DNA of 64,000 nt, taken from Clostridia bacterium. GTDB lineage: Bacteria > Bacillota > Clostridia > Oscillospirales > Acutalibacteraceae. Of the stretch, positions 7,157 through 16,023 are shown piece by piece. The stretch lies in the NCBI GenBank assembly GCA_017624675.1, contig JAGAMO010000009.1, forward strand, positions 1-64,000, written 5' to 3'. A program made the position numbers and the translations under genes. The notes below the pieces were generated by a model. It had not been told where the DNA came from. It searched no databases and was given only the letters and a program-made list of their open reading frames with translations. How positions within the stretch are numbered: the first letter of the stretch is position 1; each line of letters opens with the position of its first letter.

Positions 7157-8944
7157 TTATTGAAAATAACCAGAAGCCTGTCTTTTATACATTTTAGAGT
7201 AAGCACCATCGCTTTCTATCAATTCTTGATGTGTCCCCGATTCAATTATTGTTCCCTCATTAATTACCAAAATCCTGTCAACATTTTTAATCGATGATAA
7301 CCTATGAGCAATTATTATTGCCGTATTAGACCCAATGATATCAAATAATTTTTTATTGAACTCATATTCTGCGTTAGGATCTAATGAAGAAGAAACCTCA
7401 TCTAATACAAATAGGCCGAAGTCTTTAGTAGCAATCCTCGAGAGCGCTAACAACTGCTTTTCTCCTCCTGATAATAGGATACCTTTTTCATCAAATTGTT
7501 TTGACACCTGTGATAATATTGACGCACCGTTTTTATTGAAAATGTTTTGAAACTTGAATTCTTCAATAATATTATCAAGTTGACTCTCAGTTAGTTCTTC
7601 ATTATACAAACATATGTTATCTAAGAATGATAATGCATAAATATTCGGAAATTGAGACGTTAATCCTATTTCATTTCTAAGACTTTTTATTGGCCACTTT
7701 TTTAAATTAATATTATTAAATAATATATCACCTTTATCCGGGTCATATAATCTTAATAACAATTTTAAAACAGTGCTTTTACCAACACCATTTTCGCCAA
7801 CAATAGCAATTTTTTCTCCCTTTTTTACCTTGAATGTAATGTTTTTTAAAGTAAAATTTGAATTAGGATAAGTAAAAGAAACATTTTTAAACTCCACGCT
7901 ATAGGGTTTATGAGTTAATAATAAACTATTGTTAAGTTGTTCATTACTATTTTCACACTCTATTCTTGATTTGAAATTTATAAAAATCTTTATTTTATCA
8001 TAGTATAAAGATAGATCATAAATTTGGTTGTAACAGCCGAAAAAACGTTTCAAATTTGCGTACAAGGAGTTGGTTGCGGCTAGCATACCAGCAAAGGAGC
8101 CAACTGAAATTTTCCCATGAATAACTTGCCAAGACAAAAATACCATAATAAAAACATTTAACAAGACCGTAATTAAACTATTTAGAGAGTTTAAAAAAAG
8201 TAGTTTCGGATTGTACTTTTTTATCGTTTTAATTTTTTCAGCATCGGCAGTCTCATACATTTTAAACATATACTTGCTAATATTATTTGAAAATACATCA
8301 ACAATGTTAGACCGATTTTGGAAAACTCCTTTAGAATAATTAATTTTTCTATCAAAGATTATATTTTCTTCTTTTTTTACAATGTTGATTTTATTAATCT
8401 TAGTTGTAATCATGACAGACAATATTAAAATCACTATTGTTACTAATAAAATCAAGATCCCGGTTGAGGAAATATATGTAATTAAAGCCGAAATTGTCAA
8501 AAGAACACTACAAACCTCTGTAAGAACATGTTTTGCAGATTCGACTTTTGAAACGTATTCTCGTGAAGCCCATGAGTAAGCCTCATAAAAATTAGGGTCA
8601 TCAAAGTTCTTGTAATCTATGCGCAGAACTTTTTTCATTATATCTTTATTAAGTTTTTCAGAAATTAATAAAAATTTCTTCTCCCCGTATAATTTGCCCC
8701 ACAAATCACTTGTAAAACTTGTTAAGAAAAAAACAGATTGAAACGCCAAAACAATTATAAAAATTTTAATGAAGTCTACATTAGAATATAATGAATCTAT
8801 AACATATTGTTGTAACGTTACTGATATATATGTATTTATAGGAGTAATACATGAAATCAATATCAAACTGCTAAATAAATAAAATTTATTTTTTGCAAAA
8901 TACGGTTTCAACAAATAAATAAAATTTCTAAATGAATTAATCAT
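7157..8944 (-). CDS. ABC exporter with fused membrane and ATPase domains
   Basis: A 595-residue half-transporter: about six membrane helices in residues 20-320, then an ATPase with Walker A (GENGVGKST), signature LSGGEKQ, Walker B (LFVLDEVSS) and a switch histidine (AHRLSS). There is no N-terminal C39 peptidase domain, so leader removal must be done elsewhere, plausibly by the S26-type protease at the end of the operon. It lies 9 nt after the nucleotidyltransferase gene. Export of the modified peptide is the natural role. Confidence 0.85.
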   Translation of the reverse strand: MINSFRNFIYLLKPYFAKNKFYLFSSLILISCITPINTYISVTLQQYVIDSLYSNVDFIKIFIIVLAFQSVFFLTSFTSDLWGKLYGEKKFLLISEKLNKDIMKKVLRIDYKNFDDPNFYEAYSWASREYVSKVESAKHVLTEVCSVLLTISALITYISSTGILILLVTIVILILSVMITTKINKINIVKKEENIIFDRKINYSKGVFQNRSNIVDVFSNNISKYMFKMYETADAEKIKTIKKYNPKLLFLNSLNSLITVLLNVFIMVFLSWQVIHGKISVGSFAGMLAATNSLYANLKRFFGCYNQIYDLSLYYDKIKIFINFKSRIECENSNEQLNNSLLLTHKPYSVEFKNVSFTYPNSNFTLKNITFKVKKGEKIAIVGENGVGKSTVLKLLLRLYDPDKGDILFNNINLKKWPIKSLRNEIGLTSQFPNIYALSFLDNICLYNEELTESQLDNIIEEFKFQNIFNKNGASILSQVSKQFDEKGILLSGGEKQLLALSRIATKDFGLFVLDEVSSSLDPNAEYEFNKKLFDIIGSNTAIIIAHRLSSIKNVDRILVINEGTIIESGTHQELIESDGAYSKMYKRQASGYFQ

Positions 8945-8953
8945 ATTTCCTCT

Positions 8954-10417
8954 TTAATTTTTGATTTCTATTTTTATAAAATGAGTTGGGTCAAACCACT
9001 GGCATTCTAATTCAGTATGCATTAACGAAGATACCCTTCGTTCACAATCTTTTTTACAATTAGAAATTATTACACCTAAATAGAAAAATTTGTTAATTTT
9101 TTTATTACAAAAAAATTCATTTTTAAGAGTAATGCGTAAATCATAGCCATAAGAGGTTGTTTCACATGAAGCTTCGATAAATCGATCTTCTATTATTTCA
9201 TTTAAAATACAGTCATACGCATATACCGTATACATATCTCCGAGCAATTTTGGAAATAAAAAAATACTACTATAAGAATATTTGTATGTATTACAAAACA
9301 ATAGATGAACCCCGTCACTCTGCAAGGTATCAAAATCATTTAAACCAGAAAAAGATACGTCTTCATCACATATTTTAAATAACAAATTTAAATCATTATC
9401 ATCTTTTGTTATTTCAAATTCAGCAGATAAACAATCATTATTATCTTTAAATACATAATTATTTATATTTTGTATTATGTTGCTATTTTCTTGACTCCAG
9501 TTTTCATCAATATAATTTCTTATTGAAACATCACTGCATGCAAAATCATACTGATGGAACAATTTGTTTAACTTTGTATTTTTCTCGTATTCATGATACT
9601 TATTAGCCAATAATTTAATAGCACAGACAGGCGGAATGATTTTAGGAAAATACCGTATAATTTCTGCAAGGAAAAATTTGAAATAAACGTTAAAATTTTG
9701 TGAAGAAATCTCATCATAAAATTCTAACCAATCTATAAATTCTTTATATTTATTAACCAATAACACAATTTCATAAATCCTATAAACTAAGGTTTTACTT
9801 CGCGGCAGACCTCCATTTTTAATAATACTGTAATGGCTTACCGACATATAACTATGCATATATAAATGGTAAAACAAATGAATTAGTGTAGCTGTAATCG
9901 TCATTCCATAAATTTTATTGCCTTTTATACAGTATTCTTTTAAATTACTTCTCAAATAATCTTCATTTATGCACATGAGAGGATTAAGTATGTTTTGGTG
10001 TATTTCCACGCTACACTTTTTATTCTTGAATACATAATGATGGCTTACATCCGTGTTTGAAATAATAAAACCACATTGTTGCATATATTTTATTGCCAAA
10101 TTCAAATGGTCTGGATACACAAAAATATCTATATCTGAGGAAATTCTATAAGTTGGGTCATCATATAATAAATACGATAACATACAACCTTTTAGGACAA
10201 TATATTTTATGCTTAATTCATTAAACGCTAAACAAATTTTTTTTAACATAGAATAATTATAATTTTTCAAGAAGTTACAACTATTTTGGATTTTCAAGTT
10301 GTCAACTATTTCCTTGTCTTTTATATGTTGTTGATTTAACTTGTAAATATTGGGTATTATCATATTATTTCTTTTTTCTATAATATCTTTAAGAGCCTTT
10401 TTTTTATCATCAAACAT
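8954..10417 (-). CDS. Nucleotidyltransferase-family protein, RiPP cluster
   Basis: The 487-residue product has a polymerase-beta-type nucleotidyltransferase core near residues 70-115, with KGCMLSYLLYDD followed by RISSDIDIFV, where the DID pair would bind metal. Proteins of this family accompany PqqD-like and HprK-like genes in lasso-peptide and other RiPP loci. The C-terminal 200 residues look like a separate beta-rich domain that I do not recognise. It starts at ATG behind GAGG and is the first gene of the RiPP operon proper. Its chemical role is unknown. Confidence 0.7.
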   Translation of the reverse strand: MFDDKKKALKDIIEKRNNMIIPNIYKLNQQHIKDKEIVDNLKIQNSCNFLKNYNYSMLKKICLAFNELSIKYIVLKGCMLSYLLYDDPTYRISSDIDIFVYPDHLNLAIKYMQQCGFIISNTDVSHHYVFKNKKCSVEIHQNILNPLMCINEDYLRSNLKEYCIKGNKIYGMTITATLIHLFYHLYMHSYMSVSHYSIIKNGGLPRSKTLVYRIYEIVLLVNKYKEFIDWLEFYDEISSQNFNVYFKFFLAEIIRYFPKIIPPVCAIKLLANKYHEYEKNTKLNKLFHQYDFACSDVSIRNYIDENWSQENSNIIQNINNYVFKDNNDCLSAEFEITKDDNDLNLLFKICDEDVSFSGLNDFDTLQSDGVHLLFCNTYKYSYSSIFLFPKLLGDMYTVYAYDCILNEIIEDRFIEASCETTSYGYDLRITLKNEFFCNKKINKFFYLGVIISNCKKDCERRVSSLMHTELECQWFDPTHFIKIEIKN

Positions 10418-10534
10418 ATTTATCTCCTCGGTTATACGGCAATTATATCAACACTAAATTATATAATACAATTAAAGTATACATTTAGAAATTTATGTAA
10501 AACAACATGCAAACACAACAAATAAATATACATC

Positions 10535-11710
10535 TTAATTTATTTCTATTTTTAAAACTCTGCCAATATCGCTTGAAGATATTCCATCTCCACCAAGACT
10601 AACATAAAAATCATTATCTTTTTTTTCAAAGCTTAATGCACTGCAACTATTGTTAACTGAACACACTTTAACCAAGTCTTCTTCATTTAATTTGTAAATA
10701 GTAATATTAAATTCATTATTATTTTTAACCACTGTCAAAATATAAAGTATTTCATTACCTCCACTGTTGTCTATTAATAAATCGGTTACACAAGCATTAT
10801 TGGGCACATTAATCTTACTAAATTCTATAAAATCACTGGTTTTATACAAATTTCCCAATGATAAATAACAACTACCTCGAAAAGAAGCATCAGCATTAAA
10901 TAAAATTTGATTTTTCACAGATTTATTCATCTGCATACCAGAAGCTTTGAATGCTTGACAGAATTCAAATCTATCATTTTTTAATTCAAAGAATTCAATT
11001 GTTGTTTTACCGCTGGTATAAGACACTGCCAAGGCACAATATAATCTTCCGTTCAAATTAAACAAATCATAAATTCGTTTATACTCAACATTTTCTGTGT
11101 TTTGCAAAGCACAGATAACATCTGTCCCGTTTTTGTACAAAGGGATATTAGTATATTCGTTAGTTCCGGGTACAAACCTCACAACAGGATAGTCATCAGC
11201 TTCATAACTTACGCCGAAATATACAGCATCATCAAAATATTCCGCATCAAAAATGTGTAGTGCATTCTCAATTTCGGCGAAAGTTACCCATTCATTATTT
11301 TTCAAAATATAAGCTTCGGCATATGTAGGGCGACCTACCGGGTCAGCACCAATTGCAATATTTTCACCATTTAAATTTATAAAACGAATTACTGCTTCTT
11401 GCTTAACTTCCCCAGAATCTTCCCATTTTGAAGTATAGAAGTCGTATTTCCAAATAGATGTAGGACCCGTGTTACTATCGAAATCTCCGACTGCTGTATA
11501 AATAGCATCATCTATTAACGTAATATCCCAAACATTCCTTGCGTTTAACCTTAACGTTTCATTTCCAGCGGAACTTATTCCCAAGTCATGAATAACGACA
11601 TTAGATCCCCAATTATTGCTGGATACTGCGTTGTTTGTTTTACCCTTATTATCACAACCAGACAATATCAAAGAAATAATAATTAAATATATAAATAAGC
11701 GAATTTTCAT
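10535..11710 (-). CDS. Lipoprotein with predicted beta-propeller-like repeats
   Basis: The start at 11710 is chosen because GGAGG lies 5 nt upstream; the frame could extend to 11734. The N-terminus is a lipoprotein signal ending in the lipobox LSGC. The remaining 370 residues contain repeated stretches of alternating strands with WKY, YFG and LNG-type turns, which suggests a propeller or similar repeat fold, but no family is recognised. It lies 117 bp upstream of the RiPP operon in the same direction. It may be a surface receptor or immunity lipoprotein for the peptide. Confidence 0.65.
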   Translation of the reverse strand: MKIRLFIYLIIISLILSGCDNKGKTNNAVSSNNWGSNVVIHDLGISSAGNETLRLNARNVWDITLIDDAIYTAVGDFDSNTGPTSIWKYDFYTSKWEDSGEVKQEAVIRFINLNGENIAIGADPVGRPTYAEAYILKNNEWVTFAEIENALHIFDAEYFDDAVYFGVSYEADDYPVVRFVPGTNEYTNIPLYKNGTDVICALQNTENVEYKRIYDLFNLNGRLYCALAVSYTSGKTTIEFFELKNDRFEFCQAFKASGMQMNKSVKNQILFNADASFRGSCYLSLGNLYKTSDFIEFSKINVPNNACVTDLLIDNSGGNEILYILTVVKNNNEFNITIYKLNEEDLVKVCSVNNSCSALSFEKKDNDFYVSLGGDGISSSDIGRVLKIEIN

Positions 11711-12129
11711 TATTACCTCCATTATGAATTGCAACTAACATTATGCTCACTTATCTTTGTTTGAACAGTGTAACTGCACAAATCAGTTTATCATATCGAG
11801 AAAACTTACCTCGATATTGCTTACATAATGATTTTTATGCAGTTGCTAGCTCAGAGATACCTATAACAGTCATTAGTCCAACAACACCTCTTTTGTTGAG
11901 CGTTGTATACTAGAGATTTCATTATTACTAATTTATAAGTAATCTCTATTTAAAAACATTTTTGGAATTTTAGATCTATTAATAACTGAATCTAACAAAC
12001 AACACACTCTATACTTAATAATAAAAATAATTAAAATAGGATTCAAGCCTTTATGTCTATTCGTAGTTTCAAACGACCTTATCGTACAAAAAGAGCCATC
12101 AAACGATGGCTCTTTTTCGTCTTTATATA
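11711..12129. other. Gene-free region upstream of the lipoprotein
   Basis: No gene is seen here. The region contains an inverted repeat TATCGAG/CTCGATA at about 11796-11816 that could be an operator in front of the lipoprotein gene, and at the right end the terminator of the XRE gene (12088-12117). I could not find a convincing promoter. Confidence 0.5.
12088..12117 (-). terminator. Terminator after the XRE gene
   Basis: A perfect 13-bp stem (12088-12100 against 12105-12117) with a 4-nt loop is flanked by A and T runs. It lies 12 bp past the stop codon of the 12130-12456 gene. Confidence 0.85.
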
Positions 12130-12456
12130 TTATTTTGTCGTCAATTCATCAATTATGAAATCGATTATATTTAACACCTGTTGTTGCTGCCTTTTGGGTA
12201 ATGCTTTAATTTTTTGATACAACTCATCAGCTGAATATTTTAAATTTTGCTCTGTTTTTAGCTCTAACAACATTTCAATAGGAATGTTCATTTCATTTGA
12301 CAATTTAATCAGCGTTTCCCTTCCGGGCTTTCGGCTGCCCGTTTCAAGTGCAGAAATATAGAATTCGCTTACCCCTATTTTCTCAGCAAGTTGAAACTGC
12401 GTATACCTATTTTCTTTCCTATATTTCTTAATTATTTTACCAATCTGCGAAGTCAT
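12130..12456 (-). CDS. XRE-family transcriptional regulator
   Basis: The ATG at 12456 is preferred because GGAG lies 8 nt upstream; an in-frame GTG three codons earlier is unlikely. The 108-residue protein has an N-terminal helix-turn-helix (about residues 5-60, with TQFQLAEKIGVSEFYISALETG as its core) and a C-terminal helical tail. It is divergent from a second HTH gene at 12589 with paired TTGTACAA palindromes in between, so it probably represses one or both promoters. It lies between the RiPP and agr loci, either of which could be its target. Confidence 0.8.
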   Translation of the reverse strand: MTSQIGKIIKKYRKENRYTQFQLAEKIGVSEFYISALETGSRKPGRETLIKLSNEMNIPIEMLLELKTEQNLKYSADELYQKIKALPKRQQQQVLNIIDFIIDELTTK

Positions 12457-12494
12457 AGCACACACTCCTTACACGCTTATACAAATAGTATAAA

Positions 12495-12548
12495 CTTGTA
12501 CAAGAATTTTAACAGTTTCATTTGTAATAAACTTGATAAATTGTACAA
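12495..12548. promoter_or_regulatory. Paired palindromic operators between divergent HTH genes
   Basis: A perfect CTTGTACAAG palindrome at 12495-12504 and a second TTGTACAA at 12541-12548 have centres 45 bp apart, a little over four helical turns, in the 132-bp gap between two divergent HTH genes. This is the usual layout of an autoregulated switch; binding is inferred. Confidence 0.6.
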
Positions 12549-12588
12549 CTATGCATATAATATTTCAAGAAATGGAGTGGATGAAGCA

Positions 12589-12960
12589 GTGAATAATAAT
12601 CTACTATATATACGTGAGATGGCCAATATACCAAAGAAAGTGATTTCAGATTTAATAAATGTCAGTGTATATACTTATACCGGATACGAACAGGGAAGGA
12701 TGTTTATTCCAGAAGAAACCAAAATCATCATAAAAAATATATATGATATTAGCTTAAATGAATTATGTTGCTCAATTAATGATATATCAGAAACAACAAG
12801 AAACAAATTAATGCAGCTTGCACACCTGACTAATCAAGAGAAGAAAGAAAAATTAATATACAATCTTACGAAGCGGCGCAGTGAAAATTTAACATATCGA
12901 CAGATAAACAAAATCAAAGCAACAATTCGCAATAATATAAATTTGAATACAGTAAAATGA
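12589..12960 (+). CDS. Small HTH protein, degenerate XRE type
   Basis: The frame is open from 12391, but translation most likely starts at the GTG at 12589, preceded by GGAGTGG. The 123-residue product begins with a helix-turn-helix-like section (LLYIREMANIPKKVI, then VSVYTYTGYEQGR) that follows the XRE pattern but with weak conservation. The rest is helical and basic. It is transcribed away from the XRE repressor gene across a gap with two TTGTACAA palindromes, so it may be the repressor's partner or target. Confidence 0.6.
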   Translation: MNNNLLYIREMANIPKKVISDLINVSVYTYTGYEQGRMFIPEETKIIIKNIYDISLNELCCSINDISETTRNKLMQLAHLTNQEKKEKLIYNLTKRRSENLTYRQINKIKATIRNNINLNTVK

Positions 12961-13058
12961 ATTTAAATTATTAATTGTTCTAAAATGCTATGCATACTGT
13001 TTGTAGTTTATATTCTATTTGAAATTTTATCATATATGTATTCTTGTGTTTAATGAAC

Positions 13059-13087
13059 AAAAAGAGGCCCAGTTGAGCCTCTTTTTT
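13059..13087 (-). terminator. Terminator after agrD
   Basis: An A-run, GAGGC/GCCTC stem and T-run form a symmetrical hairpin (AAAAAGAGGC against GCCTCTTTTTT) 29 bp downstream of the agrD stop codon. Confidence 0.85.
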
Positions 13088-13115
13088 GTCGTTATAATAT
13101 GTTTTTTGAAGATTA

Positions 13116-13265
13116 CTACTTTTTATAGCGATCCATTGATGCGGGAACCTTAGGCTGATGATAAAATGCAAAACAAGCCGAATTCGCAGAAACAGTTCCC
13201 AATATTAATGCCAAAGCGGATAAAGTTGTTCCGTATTTAAGCAAAAAACTTTTAAACTTTTTCAT
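13116..13265 (-). CDS. agrD: AgrD cyclic autoinducer precursor
   Basis: A 49-residue frame starting at the ATG at 13265, just behind AGGAGG-like GGAGGGT sequence and overlapping the end of agrB by 14 nt. The product has an amphipathic basic N-terminus (MKKFKSFLLKYG), a hydrophobic stretch, then NSACFAFYHQPKVP and a charged tail. The HQPKVP string right after the core is the hallmark of clostridial AgrD. By analogy with the C. perfringens peptide, Cys31 would form a thiolactone with Tyr35, giving a five-residue ring CFAFY; the exact ends of the mature signal are inferred. Confidence 0.93.
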   Translation of the reverse strand: MKKFKSFLLKYGTTLSALALILGTVSANSACFAFYHQPKVPASMDRYKK

Positions 13266-13851
13266 TTTCTACCCTCCTTTTTATGTATGCATATAACAAT
13301 GATATGTTTGCTGATAGAACTCCTATACATAAGGCAAAGACACATCTGCTATTCAAATTATCGAAAATATACACTGTGCCAACATTAAAAAAAGAAAATA
13401 TAATAATAAAAATTCTACTGAGCTTTTTATATCGCTTATATTCTTTGTTGGTAAAAGGTTTGTTTTCGTTATCTATCGGTGCTGAAATAAACGTTATAAC
13501 GGGTAACAGTACCGCAAGGGTTAAAAAAATATAACTATATAAAAAAGACGGGATAAAACTCAATAATATCAAACAAGCAATCTGATTTAAAGCAAATATA
13601 ATATGGCATCTTAAATATGTAGCCGCATGATAACCGCCGGCAAGTTTTCTAAAAACAAAAAAACCTACAAAGAAAAGCAACGATTCAACGAAAGCACTAA
13701 ATGCTAATGAGATTACAAGCATCATAAAAACATAAACTGTTTCTGATATTAAAACTTCGTATCCAAAAGCGTAATTATCTCTTTCGCTTTTTGGAATTAT
13801 TTGATGCTGAACAAAAAAGTCTGTTATACTATTTGCCAATTTTGTATACAT
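13252..13851 (-). CDS. agrB: AgrB autoinducer-processing membrane protease
   Basis: The 199-residue protein has about five to six membrane segments and the AgrB core KLAGGYHAATYLRC, which contains the catalytic His and Cys of this family (near residues 74 and 81). AgrB cleaves AgrD and cyclises its core into the thiolactone autoinducer. It is directly followed by agrD with a 14-nt overlap. Upstream lie a stop-interrupted gene and agrC/agrA, all on the same strand. The length is normal for the family. Confidence 0.93.
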   Translation of the reverse strand: MYTKLANSITDFFVQHQIIPKSERDNYAFGYEVLISETVYVFMMLVISLAFSAFVESLLFFVGFFVFRKLAGGYHAATYLRCHIIFALNQIACLILLSFIPSFLYSYIFLTLAVLLPVITFISAPIDNENKPFTNKEYKRYKKLSRIFIIIFSFFNVGTVYIFDNLNSRCVFALCIGVLSANISLLYAYIKRRVENEKV

Positions 13852-14007
13852 ATATTTTCACACCATATAGAAATTATAGACTATGTATTTTTTTACACTT
13901 GTTCAAGCTCTATGTCAATATATTATGCCTAAGTGTAGAGAAATAATCCCTATTCGTATGTGAGAATTTAATTTATGTTAAATATATAAAACAATTTGCA
14001 ACAAATG

Positions 14008-14038
14008 CAAAGACCACTCCAAAATGAAGTGGCCTTTT
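14008..14038 (-). terminator. Terminator-like hairpin downstream of the interrupted gene
   Basis: An imperfect stem (AAAGACCACT against AGTGGCCTTTT) with a T tract lies 17 bp beyond the end of the 14055-14651 frame. It separates agrA/agrC and the broken gene from agrB/agrD. Confidence 0.5.
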
Positions 14039-14054
14039 AATATATGTAAAACTA

Positions 14055-14651
14055 TTATTTAATGTTTAGTGTGCAACTAGTATCGATTTGAATTATGCTT
14101 CCTACACACGTGCTGCAAATAGCAATCTCTTGGTTATATGTATTTTCGAAAGAATTAGAAAATGTCAAATAATATTTTAGAGGTTTATCTTCTTTGAGTT
14201 CTTTTAATTCTATTACAATAATTGCTATACCTTTATCATCACAACGCAAATATTTCTTGTTGTTAACCCCAGTGGCAGAATGCAATATATTTGTATTTTC
14301 AATTTTTTCTCAGTTGCAATCCGCGATCCTTAAATTAGTCGCAACATATGGACCTATATTTTCAATTTCAAGTTTCACATGAGTCTTTTGAACGGTATTA
14401 TATTTCCAAAATGTTTTGTTTCCGTTAAAGCCGTTTTCTATTATTTTACCTTCATATAAAACGTCAGAATTCTCATCATAAAAACATGCTTCTGTTTTAT
14501 CAAAACCGAATAAAGCGTAGCGTTCTATAGCTAAACTTTTACGTTCTTTTTCGTTGGATTGTTTAATATGTATATTGTTTTGGTATATTGCAACGACACT
14601 CACTAAGGTAGTTCCAAGAAAAGATAAATATGTGCCATAAAAAGACAACAT
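14055..14651 (-). pseudogene. Gene of unknown function interrupted by an in-frame TGA
   Basis: Two open segments, 14313-14651 and 14055-14309, lie in the same frame and are separated only by a TGA at 14310-14312. Joined, they give about 198 residues: an N-terminal membrane helix (FLGTTLVSVVAIY), a basic linker, then a beta-rich domain with a VKLEIENIGPYVATNLRI strand pattern. The second half has no good start of its own. It looks like a recent nonsense mutation in a membrane-anchored gene lodged between agrC and agrB. Sequencing error or readthrough are alternatives. I do not recognise the family. Confidence 0.7.
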
Positions 14652-14691
14652 TTCAGGAGCATCCCATAGAGTTATGTATCCTTGATTCGAT

Positions 14692-16023
14692 TTATAGCAC
14701 TCGTTTATTATAATTGGTATCGCAATTAACCTGTTTTAAATTATTGATTAATATGGTGGTTTTGAAATTCTTTTCATCACAATCAAAGAAAACATCACCG
14801 TTATATTTTTGCGTTAAACTTTTCATTTGAAGTATGCCAAAACCATGAGATTTTCGGTTTGTCTTGGTTGTAGATAAATTTTGAATGTCTATTTTTTTAT
14901 CTATTGGATTATTTGTTATTAAAATTAAATTGGAATTTTTAAAAATTATATGTATATCTACAGTTGGTTCGCCTCCGCTAACTCTTGCAGTAGCCTCGAT
15001 AGCATTATCTATGGCATTTCCAAATAAAACAGAAAGGTCTATAGGGTCGATATAAATTTCACCTAAATTATCAATATCAAGATTAAGAGAAACCCCTTTG
15101 CTTTCAGCATAATATTTTTTAGAAGAAATTATAGTATCAATTATATTATTTCCGGTGATTATAACATTGTAATTGCTTGATAGGTTATTACATTCTGTTT
15201 CTAGCAGTTTTGCAACTGATTCATAATTATTATTTTTAATTTCTGATAGCAAACCAAGTAAAGTGTTTTTTAAATCGTGCTTGATTTTTCTAATTTCGTT
15301 TTGGCTTTCGTATAACACGGAATATTGCGTTTTTTGATTTTTTATAAGCTCATTCGCTATACTGAGATTTTGCTCAACCGTAATGTTTTCATATATTTTA
15401 TCAAAAACATAAAATGACATAACGTTTGTGATAATTAGTAATAATAGAGCACCTATAGTAAGTAATTGCATTGTGGGATTTGTTTCGATTTTGTTTATAT
15501 AATCTATTATAATATATACCAAAATAATAGAAGTTAAAGGTAAGAAACTTATGTATAGCCACGTAGATTTGATTTTACCATAAAACTTGGTGTGCTTCCC
15601 AAACCTTATAATTGCTACAATTAAAAATATCAGTAATTTAGCAAAAGTGCCACCTATAATAAAGTAATAGCCTGTTTTCAATGTAGCCATATCTTGTGAT
15701 AAGATTACACTGATTGAAACCGCTGTTCCCAATTCCGCAAATGACGACAAAAAAACAATGGCAGCGCTTAACAAAAAATGATTATACCATTTCATTTTAT
15801 AGAGAAAAGAATTGGCAAAAACTGCAGCAATTAAAATTGTTAAATTCAAAAAAGAATTTTTTATAAAACACAGTGATGAAATTATAATAATGGTTATCAA
15901 AACTAAGGACGGTTTATATAATCTAAACTTTCTTTTATCTGCAAAAGTCGAGAATAATATACAGTCAATATAAACGGTCATAATTCCATTAACAACATTA
16001 AATAAATACGTTAAAAATTCCAT
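14692..16023 (-). CDS. agrC: AgrC-type sensor histidine kinase
   Basis: The 443-residue protein has six or more N-terminal membrane helices (residues 1-205), then a dimerisation/phosphoacceptor region with KIKHDLKNTLLGLL, and a GHKL ATPase with the N box NAIDNAIEA and the G box SHGFGILQM. This is the layout of the HPK10 family that senses cyclic AgrD peptides. Its start ATG overlaps the last base of agrA. It is expected to bind the signal made by AgrB and AgrD downstream. Confidence 0.9.
   Translation of the reverse strand: MEFLTYLFNVVNGIMTVYIDCILFSTFADKRKFRLYKPSLVLITIIIISSLCFIKNSFLNLTILIAAVFANSFLYKMKWYNHFLLSAAIVFLSSFAELGTAVSISVILSQDMATLKTGYYFIIGGTFAKLLIFLIVAIIRFGKHTKFYGKIKSTWLYISFLPLTSIILVYIIIDYINKIETNPTMQLLTIGALLLLIITNVMSFYVFDKIYENITVEQNLSIANELIKNQKTQYSVLYESQNEIRKIKHDLKNTLLGLLSEIKNNNYESVAKLLETECNNLSSNYNVIITGNNIIDTIISSKKYYAESKGVSLNLDIDNLGEIYIDPIDLSVLFGNAIDNAIEATARVSGGEPTVDIHIIFKNSNLILITNNPIDKKIDIQNLSTTKTNRKSHGFGILQMKSLTQKYNGDVFFDCDEKNFKTTILINNLKQVNCDTNYNKRVL

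Noticed and set aside
2221..10417. Lasso-peptide cluster
   Set aside because: Kinase, nucleotidyltransferase and PqqD-like genes fit, but there is no asparagine-synthetase-like cyclase, and two radical SAM enzymes and a Cys-rich precursor are present instead.
14310..14312. TGA read as selenocysteine
   Set aside because: The product is not a redox protein, and the surrounding sequence shows no obvious selenocysteine insertion hairpin; a nonsense mutation is simpler.
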